63,350 nucleotides of DNA, taken from Pelatocladus maniniholoensis HA4357-MV3 (GTDB lineage Bacteria > Cyanobacteriota > Cyanobacteriia > Cyanobacteriales > Nostocaceae). Shown piece by piece: positions 45,845 to 55,431 of this stretch. How positions within the stretch are numbered: position 1 is the stretch's first letter; each line of letters opens with the position of its first letter. The stretch covers positions 1 through 63,350 of the forward strand of contig JAHHHW010000083.1 of NCBI GenBank assembly GCA_019359115.1, in the 5' to 3' direction. The position numbers and the translations under genes were made by a program. Under the pieces are notes generated by a model. That model was not told the origin of the DNA and searched no databases. It was given only the letters and a program-made list of their open reading frames with translations.

Positions 45845-46264
45845 ATGGCTCAATACCAAGAAACAACACAAACTAATGCGCTGCCTTTGCCTTCGGCTAT
45901 CACTGCAAGAGGTGTTGCAGCAACAGAACTGCGTCCTTGGGGTTCTTTTACAGTTTTGGAAGAAGGACGCGGCTATAAAATTAAGCGTATCGAAGTGAAA
46001 CCCGGACATCGACTGAGTTTACAAATGCACCATCATCGCAGCGAACACTGGATAGTTGTTTCTGGTACAGCCAGAGTAGTTTGTGGTGAGCAAGAAGTCT
46101 TGCTGGGCAATAATCAGTCTACATATGTACCCCAATGTACAGCCCATCGTTTAGAGAATCCTGGTGTGATCCCTTTGGTATTAATCGAAGTACAAAACGG
46201 AGAATACTTAGGTGAGGATGATATTATCCGTTTCCAAGACGATTACGCTCGCGCAGAAGATTGA
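45845..46264 (+). CDS. single-domain cupin mannose-6-phosphate isomerase (type II PMI C-terminal domain)
   Basis: The 139-residue protein is the cupin domain usually found at the C-terminus of bifunctional GDP-mannose pyrophosphorylase/isomerases: RPWGSFTVLEEGRGYKIKRI, PGHRLSLQMHHHRSEHWIVV with metal-binding His/Glu, and HRLENPG. It interconverts mannose 6-phosphate and fructose 6-phosphate, supplying GDP-mannose to glycans. A frame begins seven codons earlier, but GAGG lies seven bases before this ATG. A link to the PIG-V and DUF2079 glycan genes is plausible although the loci are 10 kb apart. Confidence 0.9.
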   Translation: MAQYQETTQTNALPLPSAITARGVAATELRPWGSFTVLEEGRGYKIKRIEVKPGHRLSLQMHHHRSEHWIVVSGTARVVCGEQEVLLGNNQSTYVPQCTAHRLENPGVIPLVLIEVQNGEYLGEDDIIRFQDDYARAED

Positions 46265-46500
46265 AGTCAAAATAGCCATGCACTAGATAGATATAAAGGA
46301 TAGGGGATCGGGGACAAGGGGAACAAGGGAAGAGGGACTATCAATTCAAAATTTAAAATACCTGCACGCCCGCCGCTACGTGTCTACAAAATTAAGAACT
46401 TGTTGCCAATAGCTCGACAATCCCCAATCCCCTTTGAGCAACCACCAACCATAACCTGTAATATTTTTAAGGTAAAGCTTTCAATCCCCAGATCCATTCC

Positions 46501-46827
46501 ATGATTCATCTGAGTCCAGCAGCAGTCAGTGAGATTAGAAGGTTAAAATCTAAGCAGCAACAACCAAATCCGTTGTTTCGATTGGCAGTTAAAGTCGGTG
46601 GTTGTTCTGGCTGGTATTATGATATGTATTTTGATGAAACTGTTAAGACAGGCGATCGCACTTTAGAATGTGAAGGTATTCAAGTAGTTATAGACCCCCA
46701 AAGCTTTAATTACGTTGATGGTCTAACCATAGATTATTCTGAGGATTTAATGGGCGGTGCTTTTCGCTTCCAAAATCCCCAAGCAAACGCTACTTGTGGC
46801 TGTGGTAATTCGTTTGCTATTGATTGA
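46501..46827 (+). CDS. HesB/IscA/SufA-type iron-sulfur cluster assembly protein
   Basis: The 108-residue A-type carrier has the three invariant cysteines Cys35 (VGGCSGWYYDM), Cys99 and Cys101 (TCGCGNSF) that hold an Fe-S cluster for transfer to target proteins. Length and spacing are typical. It is located 128 bases before rpsL and has its own ATG start after a repeat-rich gap. The SufA-like or HesB-like subgroup cannot be fixed by eye. Confidence 0.93.
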   Translation: MIHLSPAAVSEIRRLKSKQQQPNPLFRLAVKVGGCSGWYYDMYFDETVKTGDRTLECEGIQVVIDPQSFNYVDGLTIDYSEDLMGGAFRFQNPQANATCGCGNSFAID

Positions 46828-46872
46828 TTGTTAATGGTTGGCGATTATTCCTAACAAAAAAATAATATTATA

Positions 46873-46902
46873 TTGACTTTTGACACACAAAAAAGATATA
46901 AT
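46873..46902 (+). promoter_or_regulatory. sigma-70-type promoter of the str operon
   Basis: TTGACT and TATAAT are separated by 18 bases, 52 bases upstream of the rpsL start, an almost consensus promoter. A 9-bp inverted repeat, CTTTTGACA (46877-46885) and TGTCAAAAG (46913-46921), flanks its -10 box and could be an operator or a leader stem. Confidence 0.7.
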
Positions 46903-46954
46903 TAGAATTTGTTGTCAAAAGTTCAACTATAAGCAGCTTCACGCGCTGTAACTC

Positions 46955-47329
46955 ATGCCCACCATACAGCAGCTAATACGTAACGAACGCGAAAAAGCGC
47001 GTCAAAAAACCAAGTCCCCAGCTCTAAAACAATGCCCACAACGTCGGGGTGTTTGTACTAGAGTATACACGACCACACCGAAAAAACCGAATTCGGCTCT
47101 GCGTAAAGTCGCAAGGGTAAGATTAACTTCTGGATTTGAAGTCACAGCCTACATTCCAGGGATTGGTCATAACTTGCAAGAACACTCTGTTGTAATGATT
47201 CGTGGCGGTCGGGTTAAGGACTTACCAGGCGTGAGATACCACATCATTCGTGGCACTTTAGATACAGCCGGAGTCAAAGACCGCAAACAAGGTCGTTCCA
47301 AGTATGGAACCAAACGTCCAAAAAAATAG
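46955..47329 (+). CDS. rpsL: 30S ribosomal protein S12
   Basis: The 124-residue protein carries the S12 hallmarks [25 protein letters not shown] and the universally conserved [33 protein letters not shown]. It lies at the decoding centre and influences translational accuracy. It is first gene of the str operon with promoter just upstream. An unusually long gap of 662 bases follows before rpsG. Confidence 0.98.
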   Translation: MPTIQQLIRNEREKARQKTKSPALKQCPQRRGVCTRVYTTTPKKPNSALRKVARVRLTSGFEVTAYIPGIGHNLQEHSVVMIRGGRVKDLPGVRYHIIRGTLDTAGVKDRKQGRSKYGTKRPKK

Positions 47330-47991
47330 AGATCGGCGCGATTAATCTAGTCAAAACGCGATTAATCGCGTTTTGAGACTCATTCGCTTTTAGATTTATT
47401 TGTGGAGCAGTTGGCATAGCTCATACAAATTAACCTTTGATTTTAGTAAGGTGTGTGTGCATCAACAAAAAAAAGTTTACTTTTTTTGTTTTTGCTATGA
47501 TTTTTAATGCCACTGTTCAACAAAAATCAATGAATGATAGAATTTGAATTGATTCCGTGCGTTTGCACGGAAATCGATGCCATCAAAAGCAAGCGGCAGT
47601 TCCTTATAATTTTATACAGGGACAAAGCTAAGTATATCAGAATGTAAGACCTGTATGAAGATCATTACTCGCAGGCAGTCTGAAGTGCGATCGCATTGAT
47701 TCTGTCAAAAAGTGTGAGTGTCTAAGAAAGTTTAAGTTAAATTACTAGAGCATCTAATGCCCTGTTTACTGTGAATATGGGAAATTTTAGAATGCTATCA
47801 GCGACAGCAGCATTTTAAATTGAGTTTGATTAGCTATTAAATTAGCTATTAAGGTATATAATTATTGTCGCCTTGTATGTCTTGTTGAGGGCATCAAGTT
47901 AAACAGGTCAGTTCCATTGCGATTTCAGCAATGAAAAACTGTCTAAACATAAATCATCTAGTTGCTAAATTCAGAAATTTAAGGTTGAAGT
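47330..47991. other. long gap between rpsL and rpsG with two palindromes
   Basis: A perfect 24-base palindrome, CAAAACGCGATTAATCGCGTTTTG less its ends, lies at 47352-47375, and a hairpin TTCCGTGC/GCACGGAA with four-base loop lies at 47553-47572. The first could terminate rpsL transcripts. Otherwise the 660 bases hold no open frame; a separate promoter for rpsG is likely in here. Confidence 0.55.
47352..47375. terminator. perfect palindrome after rpsL
   Basis: The halves CAAAACGCGATT and AATCGCGTTTTG are exact reverse complements with no spacer, 23 bases after the rpsL stop. It can form a tight stem followed by GAGACTC and then T-poor DNA, so termination efficiency is uncertain. Confidence 0.5.
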
Positions 47992-48462
47992 ATGTCTCGT
48001 CGTGGTGTTACTCAAAAGCGCCCAGTTCCACCTGACTCTGTTTATAACAGTCGCCTAGTAAGCATGATGATCCGTCGGGTGATGCGTAGTGGCAAAAAAT
48101 CACTTGCCGCACGGATTGTCTATGCTGCGATGAAAAATATCGAGGAAAGAACCGGAAGCGATCCATTGGAAACGTTTGAAAGAGCAGTGCGGAATGCAAC
48201 GCCATTGGTAGAAGTAAAAGCTCGACGAGTAGGCGGTGCTACATATCAAGTTCCCATGGAAGTACGAGCGGAGCGTGGTACAAGTTTGGCATTGCGTTGG
48301 TTAGTACAATTTTCTAGATCTAGACCTGGCCGGACAATGGCTGGCAGACTAGCTCAAGAATTGATGGATGCTGCTAACGAAACTGGTAGTTCGATTCGTA
48401 AGCGTGAAGAAACGCACCGGATGGCAGAAGCAAATAAAGCCTTTGCACATTACCGCTACTAA
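47992..48462 (+). CDS. rpsG: 30S ribosomal protein S7
   Basis: The 156-residue protein is recognisable by [18 protein letters not shown], the core [18 protein letters not shown] and [18 protein letters not shown], and the C-terminal [18 protein letters not shown]. It nucleates assembly of the 16S rRNA 3' domain. It is second in the str group, 152 bases before fusA with a GTAGAAACGCGC hairpin between. Confidence 0.98.
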   Translation: MSRRGVTQKRPVPPDSVYNSRLVSMMIRRVMRSGKKSLAARIVYAAMKNIEERTGSDPLETFERAVRNATPLVEVKARRVGGATYQVPMEVRAERGTSLALRWLVQFSRSRPGRTMAGRLAQELMDAANETGSSIRKREETHRMAEANKAFAHYRY

Positions 48463-48467
48463 ACATT

Positions 48468-48495
48468 GTAGAAACGCGCTCAGGCGCGTCTCTAC
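48468..48495. repeat. hairpin repeat between rpsG and fusA
   Basis: GTAGAAACGCGC and GCGCGTCTCTAC form a 12-bp stem with one mismatch and a TCAG loop, a member of the same family as the hairpin at 37930-37966. Confidence 0.6.
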
Positions 48496-48614
48496 CAACG
48501 TAAAAGATATATCGTGGTAGTTACTAAATAAAAAGACGGTTTACCAGAAAAGATAGAATCTTAACAAAGTGTAATATACAAGATATCATGAGGCGAAAAG
48601 TATAGGAGGCAGCT

Positions 48615-50693
48615 GTGGCACGTACGAACCCGCTAGAGAGAGTACGCAATATCGGTATTGCGGCGCATATAGATGCGGGCAAGACAACAACAACAGAGAG
48701 AATTTTATTTTACTCTGGCATAATTCATAAAATTGGTGAAGTCCATGAAGGAACCGCCGTCACCGACTGGATGGACCAGGAGCGTGAGCGGGGAATTACT
48801 ATTACAGCTGCTGCGATTAGCACCAGTTGGAGAGATCATCAAATTAACATTATCGACACTCCCGGACACGTAGATTTCACGATTGAAGTGGAACGTTCCA
48901 TGCGGGTTTTGGATGGTGTAATTACAGTTTTATGTTCTGTTGGTGGTGTGCAACCACAAACAGAAACAGTATGGCGACAAGCGGATCGTTATAAAGTTCC
49001 ACGTATCATCTTTATCAACAAGATGGATCGCACGGGCGCGAACTTTTACAAAGTTTACGAACAAGTGCGCGATCGCTTGCGGACTAATGCTATTCCTATT
49101 CAATTGCCTATTGGTAGCGAAAGTGATTTCCTGGGTCTGGTTGATCTAGTCAAGATGCGGGCGTATATCTACGGCAATGACCAAGGAACAGACATCAGAG
49201 AAGAAGATATTCCCGCAGATATGCAGGATTTGGTTCAGGAATACCGTAACAAACTGATTGAAGCGGTAGCTGAGACCGATGACGATCTGATGAACAAGTA
49301 CTTTGAAGGCGAAGAACTCACCGAAGCAGAAATCCGTACTGCTCTGCGTAAAGGCACTGTTGCAGGTACGATTGTGCCAGTGCTTTGTGGTTCAGCTTTC
49401 AAGAACAAAGGTGTACAACTTCTGCTTGATGCTGTAGTAGATTACCTGCCAGCACCCCCTGACGTACCCGCAATCCAAGGTACACTGCCCAATGGCGAAA
49501 CTGTAGAACGCCATGCTGACGACAATGAACCTCTGTCGGCGCTTGCGTTCAAGATTATGGCTGACCCTTATGGTCGTTTGACGTTTGTTCGTGTGTATTC
49601 TGGTGTTCTGAAGAAAGGTAGCTACGTCCTCAACGCCACCAAAAACAAGAAAGAAAGAATTTCTCGTCTAGTAGTTTTGAAGGCAGATAATCGCATTGAC
49701 GTAGATGAACTTAGAGCCGGAGATCTGGGAGCCGCAGTAGGGTTAAAAGACACCTTGACTGGTGATACTCTGACCGATGAAGGCTCACCAGTAATTCTGG
49801 AATCCTTGTTTATTCCAGAGCCTGTAATCTCGGTGGCGGTAGAACCCAAAACCAAGAACGACATGGACAAACTGTCCAAAGCTCTACAATCTCTCTCCGA
49901 AGAAGATCCGACTTTCCGCGTGAACGTCGATCCAGAAACCAACCAAACGGTAATTGCTGGAATGGGAGAGTTGCACCTAGAAATTCTTGTAGACCGGATG
50001 TTACGCGAATTTAAAGTGGAAGCTAATGTTGGTGCGCCACAAGTAGCTTACCGCGAAACAATTCGCAAACAAGTCAACAGAATTGAAGGTAAATTCATCC
50101 GCCAAAGCGGTGGTAAAGGTCAGTACGGTCATGTTGTGATTGACTTAGCACCAGGAGAACCCGGAAGCGGCTTTGAATTCGTCTCCAAGATTGTTGGTGG
50201 TACTGTACCGAAAGAGTACATATCACCAGTAGAAGCAGGTATGAAAGAAACCTGCGAATCGGGTATTCTCGCTGGATATCCACTCATTGACGTTAAAGCG
50301 ACGCTGATTGATGGGTCTTACCATGAAGTGGACTCCTCGGAAATGGCCTTCAAAATCGCTGGTTCAATGGCAATGAAAGAAGCTGTAATGAAAGCTTCAC
50401 CTATCCTTTTAGAGCCTATGATGAAAGTTGAGGTTGAAGTTCCCGAAAACTTCCTTGGGGATGTAATGGGCGACCTCAATTCCCGTCGCGGGCAGATTGA
50501 GGGGATGGGTTCCGAGCAAGGAATCGCCAAAGTGACTGCTAAAGTCCCATTGGCAGAAATGTTTGGTTACGCCACTGACATCCGGTCGAAGACCCAAGGT
50601 CGAGGCATATTCTCGATGGAATTTAGCCACTACGATGAAGTGCCTCGCAACGTGGCTGAGGCAATCATAGCTAAAAGCAAAGGGAACGCTTAA
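48615..50693 (+). CDS. fusA: translation elongation factor G
   Basis: The 692-residue GTPase drives ribosomal translocation. G1 is [13 protein letters not shown], the switch region [10 protein letters not shown]3 DTPGHVDFT, and G4 NKMD. Domain II to V blocks such as [14 protein letters not shown] and GGTVPKEYI are in place. The start is GTG with AGGAGG seven bases upstream. Position between rpsG and tufA is the conserved order of the str operon. Confidence 0.98.
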   Translation: MARTNPLERVRNIGIAAHIDAGKTTTTERILFYSGIIHKIGEVHEGTAVTDWMDQERERGITITAAAISTSWRDHQINIIDTPGHVDFTIEVERSMRVLDGVITVLCSVGGVQPQTETVWRQADRYKVPRIIFINKMDRTGANFYKVYEQVRDRLRTNAIPIQLPIGSESDFLGLVDLVKMRAYIYGNDQGTDIREEDIPADMQDLVQEYRNKLIEAVAETDDDLMNKYFEGEELTEAEIRTALRKGTVAGTIVPVLCGSAFKNKGVQLLLDAVVDYLPAPPDVPAIQGTLPNGETVERHADDNEPLSALAFKIMADPYGRLTFVRVYSGVLKKGSYVLNATKNKKERISRLVVLKADNRIDVDELRAGDLGAAVGLKDTLTGDTLTDEGSPVILESLFIPEPVISVAVEPKTKNDMDKLSKALQSLSEEDPTFRVNVDPETNQTVIAGMGELHLEILVDRMLREFKVEANVGAPQVAYRETIRKQVNRIEGKFIRQSGGKGQYGHVVIDLAPGEPGSGFEFVSKIVGGTVPKEYISPVEAGMKETCESGILAGYPLIDVKATLIDGSYHEVDSSEMAFKIAGSMAMKEAVMKASPILLEPMMKVEVEVPENFLGDVMGDLNSRRGQIEGMGSEQGIAKVTAKVPLAEMFGYATDIRSKTQGRGIFSMEFSHYDEVPRNVAEAIIAKSKGNA

Positions 50694-50715
50694 TTAAAAA
50701 AGGAAACGAGCATTC

Positions 50716-51945
50716 ATGGCACGCGCAAAGTTTGAAAGGACTAAACCCCACGTTAATATCGGCACTATTGGCCACGTTGACCACGGTAAAACCACATTAA
50801 CAGCAGCTATTACCATGACTTTGGCTGCGATCGGTAAGGCTACCGGTAAAGGTTATGATCAAATCGATAACGCACCTGAAGAAAAAGCACGGGGTATTAC
50901 CATTAATACCGCTCACGTTGAGTATGAGACAGAAAACCGTCACTATGCTCACGTAGACTGTCCTGGACACGCTGACTATGTGAAGAACATGATCACTGGT
51001 GCAGCGCAAATGGATGGTGCGATCCTGGTGGTTTCTGCTGCGGATGGCCCGATGCCCCAAACCCGTGAACACATTCTACTCGCACGCCAGGTGGGTGTAC
51101 CCAACCTAGTTGTCTTCTTAAATAAAGAAGACATGGTGGATGATGAAGAATTGTTGGAACTGGTAGAGTTGGAAGTTCGTGAACTACTTTCCAGCTATGA
51201 TTTCCCTGGTGACGACATACCAGTGATCAAAGGTTCTGGTCTGCAAGCGCTGGAAAAAATGACAGCTAACCCCAAGACACAGAAGGGTGAAGATAAGTGG
51301 GTAGATAAAATCTACGAACTGATGGATGCTGTAGATGCTTACATTCCCACACCAGAGCGTGATATTGATAAGCCCTTCCTGATGGCTGTAGAAGACGTGT
51401 TCTCGATCACAGGTCGTGGTACGGTAGCTACCGGACGTATCGAACGGGGTAAAGTCAAGATTGGCGATAACGTAGAGCTAGTTGGTATCAAAGATACTCG
51501 TGCCACCACCGTTACCGGGATCGAGATGTTCAAGAAGAGTCTTGAAGAAGGTATGGCTGGGGATAACGCTGGTATACTATTACGCGGTGTCCAAAAAGCT
51601 GATATTGAACGAGGCATGGTAATTGCCAAACCTGGTTCTATCACTCCCCATACTCAATTTGAAGGAGAAGTGTACGTTCTCACTGAAAAAGAAGGCGGTC
51701 GTAAAACTCCTTTCTTTGCAGGTTATCGTCCTCAATTCTACGTGCGGACAACCGACGTAACCGGTACTATTAAGACCTTTACCTCCGATGACGGCAGTGA
51801 CGCAGAAATGGTTATGCCCGGAGACCGGATCAAGATGACAGTAGAACTGATCAATGCGATCGCTATTGAACAAGGAATGCGCTTCGCTATCCGTGAAGGC
51901 GGTCGTACAATCGGTGCTGGTGTCGTTTCCAAAATCGTCAAATAG
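50716..51945 (+). CDS. tufA: translation elongation factor Tu
   Basis: The 409-residue GTPase brings aminoacyl-tRNA to the ribosome. G1 [10 protein letters not shown], the [12 protein letters not shown] switch, DCPGHADY and NKED are present, as is the C-terminal beta-barrel ending [14 protein letters not shown]. It starts 22 bases after fusA and probably shares its transcript. An intrinsic terminator follows immediately. Confidence 0.98.
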   Translation: MARAKFERTKPHVNIGTIGHVDHGKTTLTAAITMTLAAIGKATGKGYDQIDNAPEEKARGITINTAHVEYETENRHYAHVDCPGHADYVKNMITGAAQMDGAILVVSAADGPMPQTREHILLARQVGVPNLVVFLNKEDMVDDEELLELVELEVRELLSSYDFPGDDIPVIKGSGLQALEKMTANPKTQKGEDKWVDKIYELMDAVDAYIPTPERDIDKPFLMAVEDVFSITGRGTVATGRIERGKVKIGDNVELVGIKDTRATTVTGIEMFKKSLEEGMAGDNAGILLRGVQKADIERGMVIAKPGSITPHTQFEGEVYVLTEKEGGRKTPFFAGYRPQFYVRTTDVTGTIKTFTSDDGSDAEMVMPGDRIKMTVELINAIAIEQGMRFAIREGGRTIGAGVVSKIVK

Positions 51946-51970
51946 CATCTGTTTATCTTGATTAAACAAG

Positions 51971-52006
51971 GAGCAGAGGTGGTATAAATCCTCTCTGCTC
52001 TTTTAT
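51971..52006 (+). terminator. intrinsic terminator after tufA
   Basis: GAGCAGAGG and its partner CCTCTCTGCTC form a GC-rich stem followed by TTTTAT. It lies before the last gene of the classical operon (rpsJ), so most transcripts may stop here. Confidence 0.75.
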
Positions 52007-52020
52007 ATTCCTGAAATAAA

Positions 52021-52105
52021 AGGGATCGGGAATCGGGGATTGGGGATTGGGAAAAAATTTGTCTTAGTTCCCAATCCCCAATCCCCAGTCTCCTCTCCCC
52101 AATTA
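52021..52105. repeat. short tandem repeats between tufA and rpsJ
   Basis: GGGATCGGGAATCGGGGATTGGGGATTGGG and the reverse-sense CCCAATCCCCAATCCCCAG are separated by about 20 bases, so a large fold-back is possible. This intergenic array separates rpsJ from the rest of the str operon. Confidence 0.75.
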
Positions 52106-52135
52106 CCTAACTCATCAGAACCAGGACAACCGAAA

Positions 52136-52453
52136 ATGGCTACTTTGCAGCAGCAAAAGATTAGAATTCGCTTACAGGCATTTGACCGTCGCTTACTAGA
52201 TACATCTTGCGAGAAGATTGTAGATACTGCAAATCGTACAAACGCTACAGCGATTGGGCCAATTCCCTTACCTACAAAACGCCGGATCTACTGTGTGCTG
52301 CGATCGCCACACGTGGATAAAGATTCACGAGAACACTTTGAAACTCGCACCCACCGCCGCATTATTGATATTTACCAGCCTTCTTCTAAAACTATTGATG
52401 CTTTGATGAAACTGGATCTGCCTTCAGGCGTGGATATTGAAGTAAAACTATAA
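52136..52453 (+). CDS. rpsJ: 30S ribosomal protein S10
   Basis: The 105-residue protein begins [20 protein letters not shown] and contains [17 protein letters not shown] and [17 protein letters not shown], standard S10 landmarks. A longer frame starts upstream at 52040, but it runs through the tandem repeats and is not S10-like. S10 also works with NusB in antitermination. It may need its own promoter given the terminator after tufA. Confidence 0.97.
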   Translation: MATLQQQKIRIRLQAFDRRLLDTSCEKIVDTANRTNATAIGPIPLPTKRRIYCVLRSPHVDKDSREHFETRTHRRIIDIYQPSSKTIDALMKLDLPSGVDIEVKL

Positions 52454-52525
52454 ATTACTCATTAGTCATTTGTCATTAGTAAAGACAAAGGACAAATGAC
52501 CTTATTTGGTGTGAATATTTACCTT

Positions 52526-52555
52526 GCCCTGAAAGATATATCTTCAGGGCTTTTT
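52526..52555 (+). terminator. intrinsic terminator after rpsJ
   Basis: GCCCTGAA and TTCAGGGC form an 8-bp stem around a 9-base loop, followed by TTTTTATTT. It is the clearest rho-independent terminator in the window. Confidence 0.85.
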
Positions 52556-52671
52556 ATTTGCTGGGAAACAGATGCTAGAATGTAGCTATAGTACGGCAAA
52601 AATCAAATATAAAAAAAATTTTAAAGAGAATCATCAGATAAAACTTATACCAAAGTTCTAACAAGGTAAAA

Positions 52672-53322
52672 ATGACATCCTCTTCTAAAATTGCCGTTCG
52701 TGAACTACCTCTGTTCCCGTTGTCAGAAGTCGTTTTGTTCCCTACAAAGCAATTGCCCTTGCACATCTTTGAATTTCGCTACAGAATCATGATGAACACG
52801 ATTCTGGAAAGCGATCGCAGGTTTGGAGTATTAATGGTTGATCCGGTAAAAGGTGCGATCGCTAATGTAGGTTGCTGTGCCGAAATTGTTCATTATCAAC
52901 GTTTACCGGATGATCGGATGAAAATGTTGACTTTGGGACAGCAAAGATTTCGTGTTTTAGAGTATATACGTGAAAAACCCTATCCTGTTGGTTTAGTCGA
53001 ATGGATTGAAGATCATCCACCCACAAAAGATTTACGTCCAATGGCCAAAGAGTTATCTCAGCTGCTAAAAGATGTTGTTCGCCTCTCAGCTAAGTTAACT
53101 GAACAACAGATTGAACTCCCAGAAGATTTACCTGATTTACCTTTAGAACTTTCTTATTGGGTAGCAAGCAATCTTTATGGTGTTGCTTTAGAACAGCAAG
53201 CGTTGCTAGAAATGCAAGACACTGTTGCTCGTTTAGAACGGGAAACAGAAATCTTAACTTCTACCCGTAATCATTTAGCAGCTCGCACTGTTCTCAAAGA
53301 CACTTTTAATCAGAAGTTATAA
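52672..53322 (+). CDS. LON substrate-binding domain protein
   Basis: The 216-residue protein is the stand-alone N-terminal domain of Lon (PF02190): ELPLFPLSEVVLFPTKQLPLHIFEFRYRIMM, RFGVLMVD, and GCCAEIVHYQRLPDDRMKML. The ATPase and peptidase parts are absent. Such proteins are frequent in cyanobacteria and may present substrates to proteases, though function is unproven. The C-terminal part is helical and coiled. It has a weak ribosome binding site, ACAAGG. Confidence 0.9.
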   Translation: MTSSSKIAVRELPLFPLSEVVLFPTKQLPLHIFEFRYRIMMNTILESDRRFGVLMVDPVKGAIANVGCCAEIVHYQRLPDDRMKMLTLGQQRFRVLEYIREKPYPVGLVEWIEDHPPTKDLRPMAKELSQLLKDVVRLSAKLTEQQIELPEDLPDLPLELSYWVASNLYGVALEQQALLEMQDTVARLERETEILTSTRNHLAARTVLKDTFNQKL

Positions 53323-53324
53323 AT

Positions 53325-53363
53325 GGTTAGTGGTTAGTGGTTAGTGGTTAGTGGTTAGTAGTT
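53325..53363. repeat. GGTTAGT tandem heptamer repeat
   Basis: About five contiguous copies of the heptamer GGTTAGT follow the LON-domain gene, and the last gives way to AGTTAACCCC. This is the classical STRR type. Confidence 0.85.
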
Positions 53364-53382
53364 AACCCCTATCCTCTATCCC

Positions 53383-54249
53383 CTATCCCATAGGCAAAAC
53401 ACCATAACTACCAAAAATTTTTATTATTTCTGTGTATGTAGTTAATTCTTGTAAGGCGGATTGCATTTGTATTTGAGATGTGTCTGCTTCCGCATCGATA
53501 AAAAATAAGTATTCCCCTAGCGATCGCTTCGTAGGACGAGACTCAATCCGGCTAAGGTTAATATTTAATTGGGCAAATATTTGTAGTGGCTTAACTAAGG
53601 CTCCTGGTAAATTAGCACCAACGCTAAAAGCTAGCGAAGTGTGACTAATTTTGAGAGAAGATTTTTGATAGTTATTGGCCATATCAGCTTGACTTATAAC
53701 CCAAAAACGAGTACAGTTTTCTGGGTGATCATTGATACCATTAACTAATATAGGTAGATTATAAAGTTGTGCTGCTCGCTCAGATGAGATCGTCGCCACT
53801 GTCAAATCTTGCTTGAGTATCTGCAATGCCTCGGTTGTAGAATTAGCAGGAATTAATTGTACATTGGGGAGAAATTGCTCTAACCATTTTTGGCATTGTG
53901 CTAAAGCTTGGGGGTGAGAATAAACTGTTTTTATGCTCTCTATGCTATCAGCGCTGGAAATCAAAGTATGAACAATTGGCATTACTAAAGCCATCTGAAT
54001 TTGTAAATTATCCAGTTGCCATAGGGTATCCATAGTCATTGTCACACTACCCTCAATCGAATTTTCCACAGGTACGACAGCTAGATTTACCTGAGATTGG
54101 GCAACAGATCGAAGTGTTTGGGAAATGCTAGGATAAGGACATAAGGTAGCTTGGAGTCCTTGATTGTGGCTCAACCAATTGATGTATAAAATGGCTGCTT
54201 GTTCTGCATAAGTGCCAGGTGGACCTAAATGTGCAATTGATAAAGTCAT
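53383..54249 (-). CDS. pheA: prephenate dehydratase
   Basis: The 288-residue enzyme makes phenylpyruvate from prephenate in phenylalanine synthesis. The catalytic domain begins HLGPPGTYAEQAA and contains VVPVENSIEGSVT and the SSERAAQLYNLPIL region. A C-terminal ACT domain (LPGALVKPLQIFAQLNINLSRIESRP, the ESRP motif) allows Phe inhibition. There is no chorismate mutase fusion. It is monocistronic and convergent with the LON-domain gene, separated by the heptamer repeat. Confidence 0.95.
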   Translation of the reverse strand: MTLSIAHLGPPGTYAEQAAILYINWLSHNQGLQATLCPYPSISQTLRSVAQSQVNLAVVPVENSIEGSVTMTMDTLWQLDNLQIQMALVMPIVHTLISSADSIESIKTVYSHPQALAQCQKWLEQFLPNVQLIPANSTTEALQILKQDLTVATISSERAAQLYNLPILVNGINDHPENCTRFWVISQADMANNYQKSSLKISHTSLAFSVGANLPGALVKPLQIFAQLNINLSRIESRPTKRSLGEYLFFIDAEADTSQIQMQSALQELTTYTEIIKIFGSYGVLPMG

Positions 54250-54427
54250 GAGATTTTGTTCAAAGTGTAAGTTTGTTTAAAAATATAAGATTTTTATCGA
54301 TGCTGTATAACTGTTGTTAGTTAATATAGTTTCCAAAAAGTTTTTAGCCTTCTGACTGTCATTTTTTCTCAAAAACTCCCAAAATTAAAAAATAATAGAA
54401 TTATAAAACAATTATTTTGACGAACGC

Positions 54428-55021
54428 ATGTCTACCAAGTTTACCGCTTTCCAGTCGGTAGAAATTGCTGTTCCACAACAGCCTATTCCCATTCAGCACT
54501 ATTTGCGTCAGCCTCAACGTCTGGTTTATGCATTAGTAGATCCAAATCGAATTCAGCCTTTAGCTGATGATATTTTTCGTTTAAAAATGCGTCCCCTTAC
54601 TTTTATGTCACTAAGTATTCAGCCTACCGTAGATATGAAAGTCTGGGCAGAATCTAATGGTAAAATTCATTTGCGATCGCAAGGTTGTGAAATCCTTGGT
54701 ATTGAGTACATTAACCAGCGCTTCAATCTGAATTTAAAAGGGCATTTATCACCATCTCAATTCAGGACTGGTACTCGTTTGCAAGGTAGAGCAGATTTAG
54801 AAGTAGAAGTAGAGTTACCACCCCCATTTTTCTTTACTCCCAAACCAATTTTAGAAACCACTGGCAATGGTTTATTGAAAAGCGTACTCTTAACAATTAA
54901 GCAAAGATTGTTACATCAATTAATAGTAGATTATCGTCGCTGGGTAACATTGCAAACTCAAAAAGAACAACTTAGTAGCGATGAGCAAAATCCAGACTTA
55001 CCCATTCTCAATATTGAGTAA
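54428..55021 (+). CDS. DUF1997 family protein
   Basis: The 197-residue protein matches the DUF1997 family shared by cyanobacteria and plants: HYLRQPQRLVYALVDPNRIQP, RLKMRPLTFMSLSIQPTVDMKVW and LKGHLSPSQFRTGTRLQG. It is a beta-rich, likely soluble or membrane-peripheral protein of unknown role, with LPPPFFFTPKPILETTGNGLL at its end. The ATG is preceded by ACGAACGC with no strong Shine-Dalgarno. It is a single gene. Confidence 0.9.
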   Translation: MSTKFTAFQSVEIAVPQQPIPIQHYLRQPQRLVYALVDPNRIQPLADDIFRLKMRPLTFMSLSIQPTVDMKVWAESNGKIHLRSQGCEILGIEYINQRFNLNLKGHLSPSQFRTGTRLQGRADLEVEVELPPPFFFTPKPILETTGNGLLKSVLLTIKQRLLHQLIVDYRRWVTLQTQKEQLSSDEQNPDLPILNIE

Positions 55022-55067
55022 TCATCGTTGAGATTCACAAGTGGACGCGGGTTTCACTCTTGAGTAT

Positions 55068-55338
55068 GCAAAACTGGGCAACATGAATGCAGCAAGGGGG
55101 TTTGATTAGAGGATTAATTGTATTCCACTCTACTTACCCCCTTGCGAGGCGAAAACAAAAAATTGAGGCAGGCTTGTTCTGGTATTACTCGTTGGCCAAT
55201 TGGGTTATCTGTGTTGTAGACGCGGAGCGGCTTCCGCAGGTAGCCTGCCTCAATTTTCACTCGCCAATATGCGAATGCTGCCACCTCCACTCCTAGATAT
55301 TAAATGTGGGCAAAATATATAAGGTTGCCCAGTTTTGC
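55068..55338. mobile_element. 271-bp nested palindromic element with perfect 15-bp inverted ends
   Basis: The ends GCAAAACTGGGCAAC and GTTGCCCAGTTTTGC are exact inverted repeats. Inside lie GCAAGGGGGT (55092-55101) with ACCCCCTTGC (55136-55145), and AAAATTGAGGCAGGCT (55159-55174) with its exact complement (55242-55257). The centre holds CGCGGAGCGGCTTCCGCAGG, a motif also present near 26265. No open frame of note. It is a MITE-like or structured element. Confidence 0.65.
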
Positions 55339-55431
55339 TCTTATTTGTCCAAGGGGGATAAGGAGGACATAGGGGAATGGAATTCTCCTTCTCCCTTGTC
55401 TCTCCTTCTCCCTTGTCTTTAGAGGCGTTAA

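Noticed and set aside
52040-52135. N-terminal extension of S10
   Set aside because: The extra 32 residues are encoded by short tandem repeats; S10 proteins start at MATLQQQ-like sequence.
55087-55296. 69-codon frame inside the nested palindromic element
   Set aside because: It runs through inverted repeats and has no protein-like pattern.
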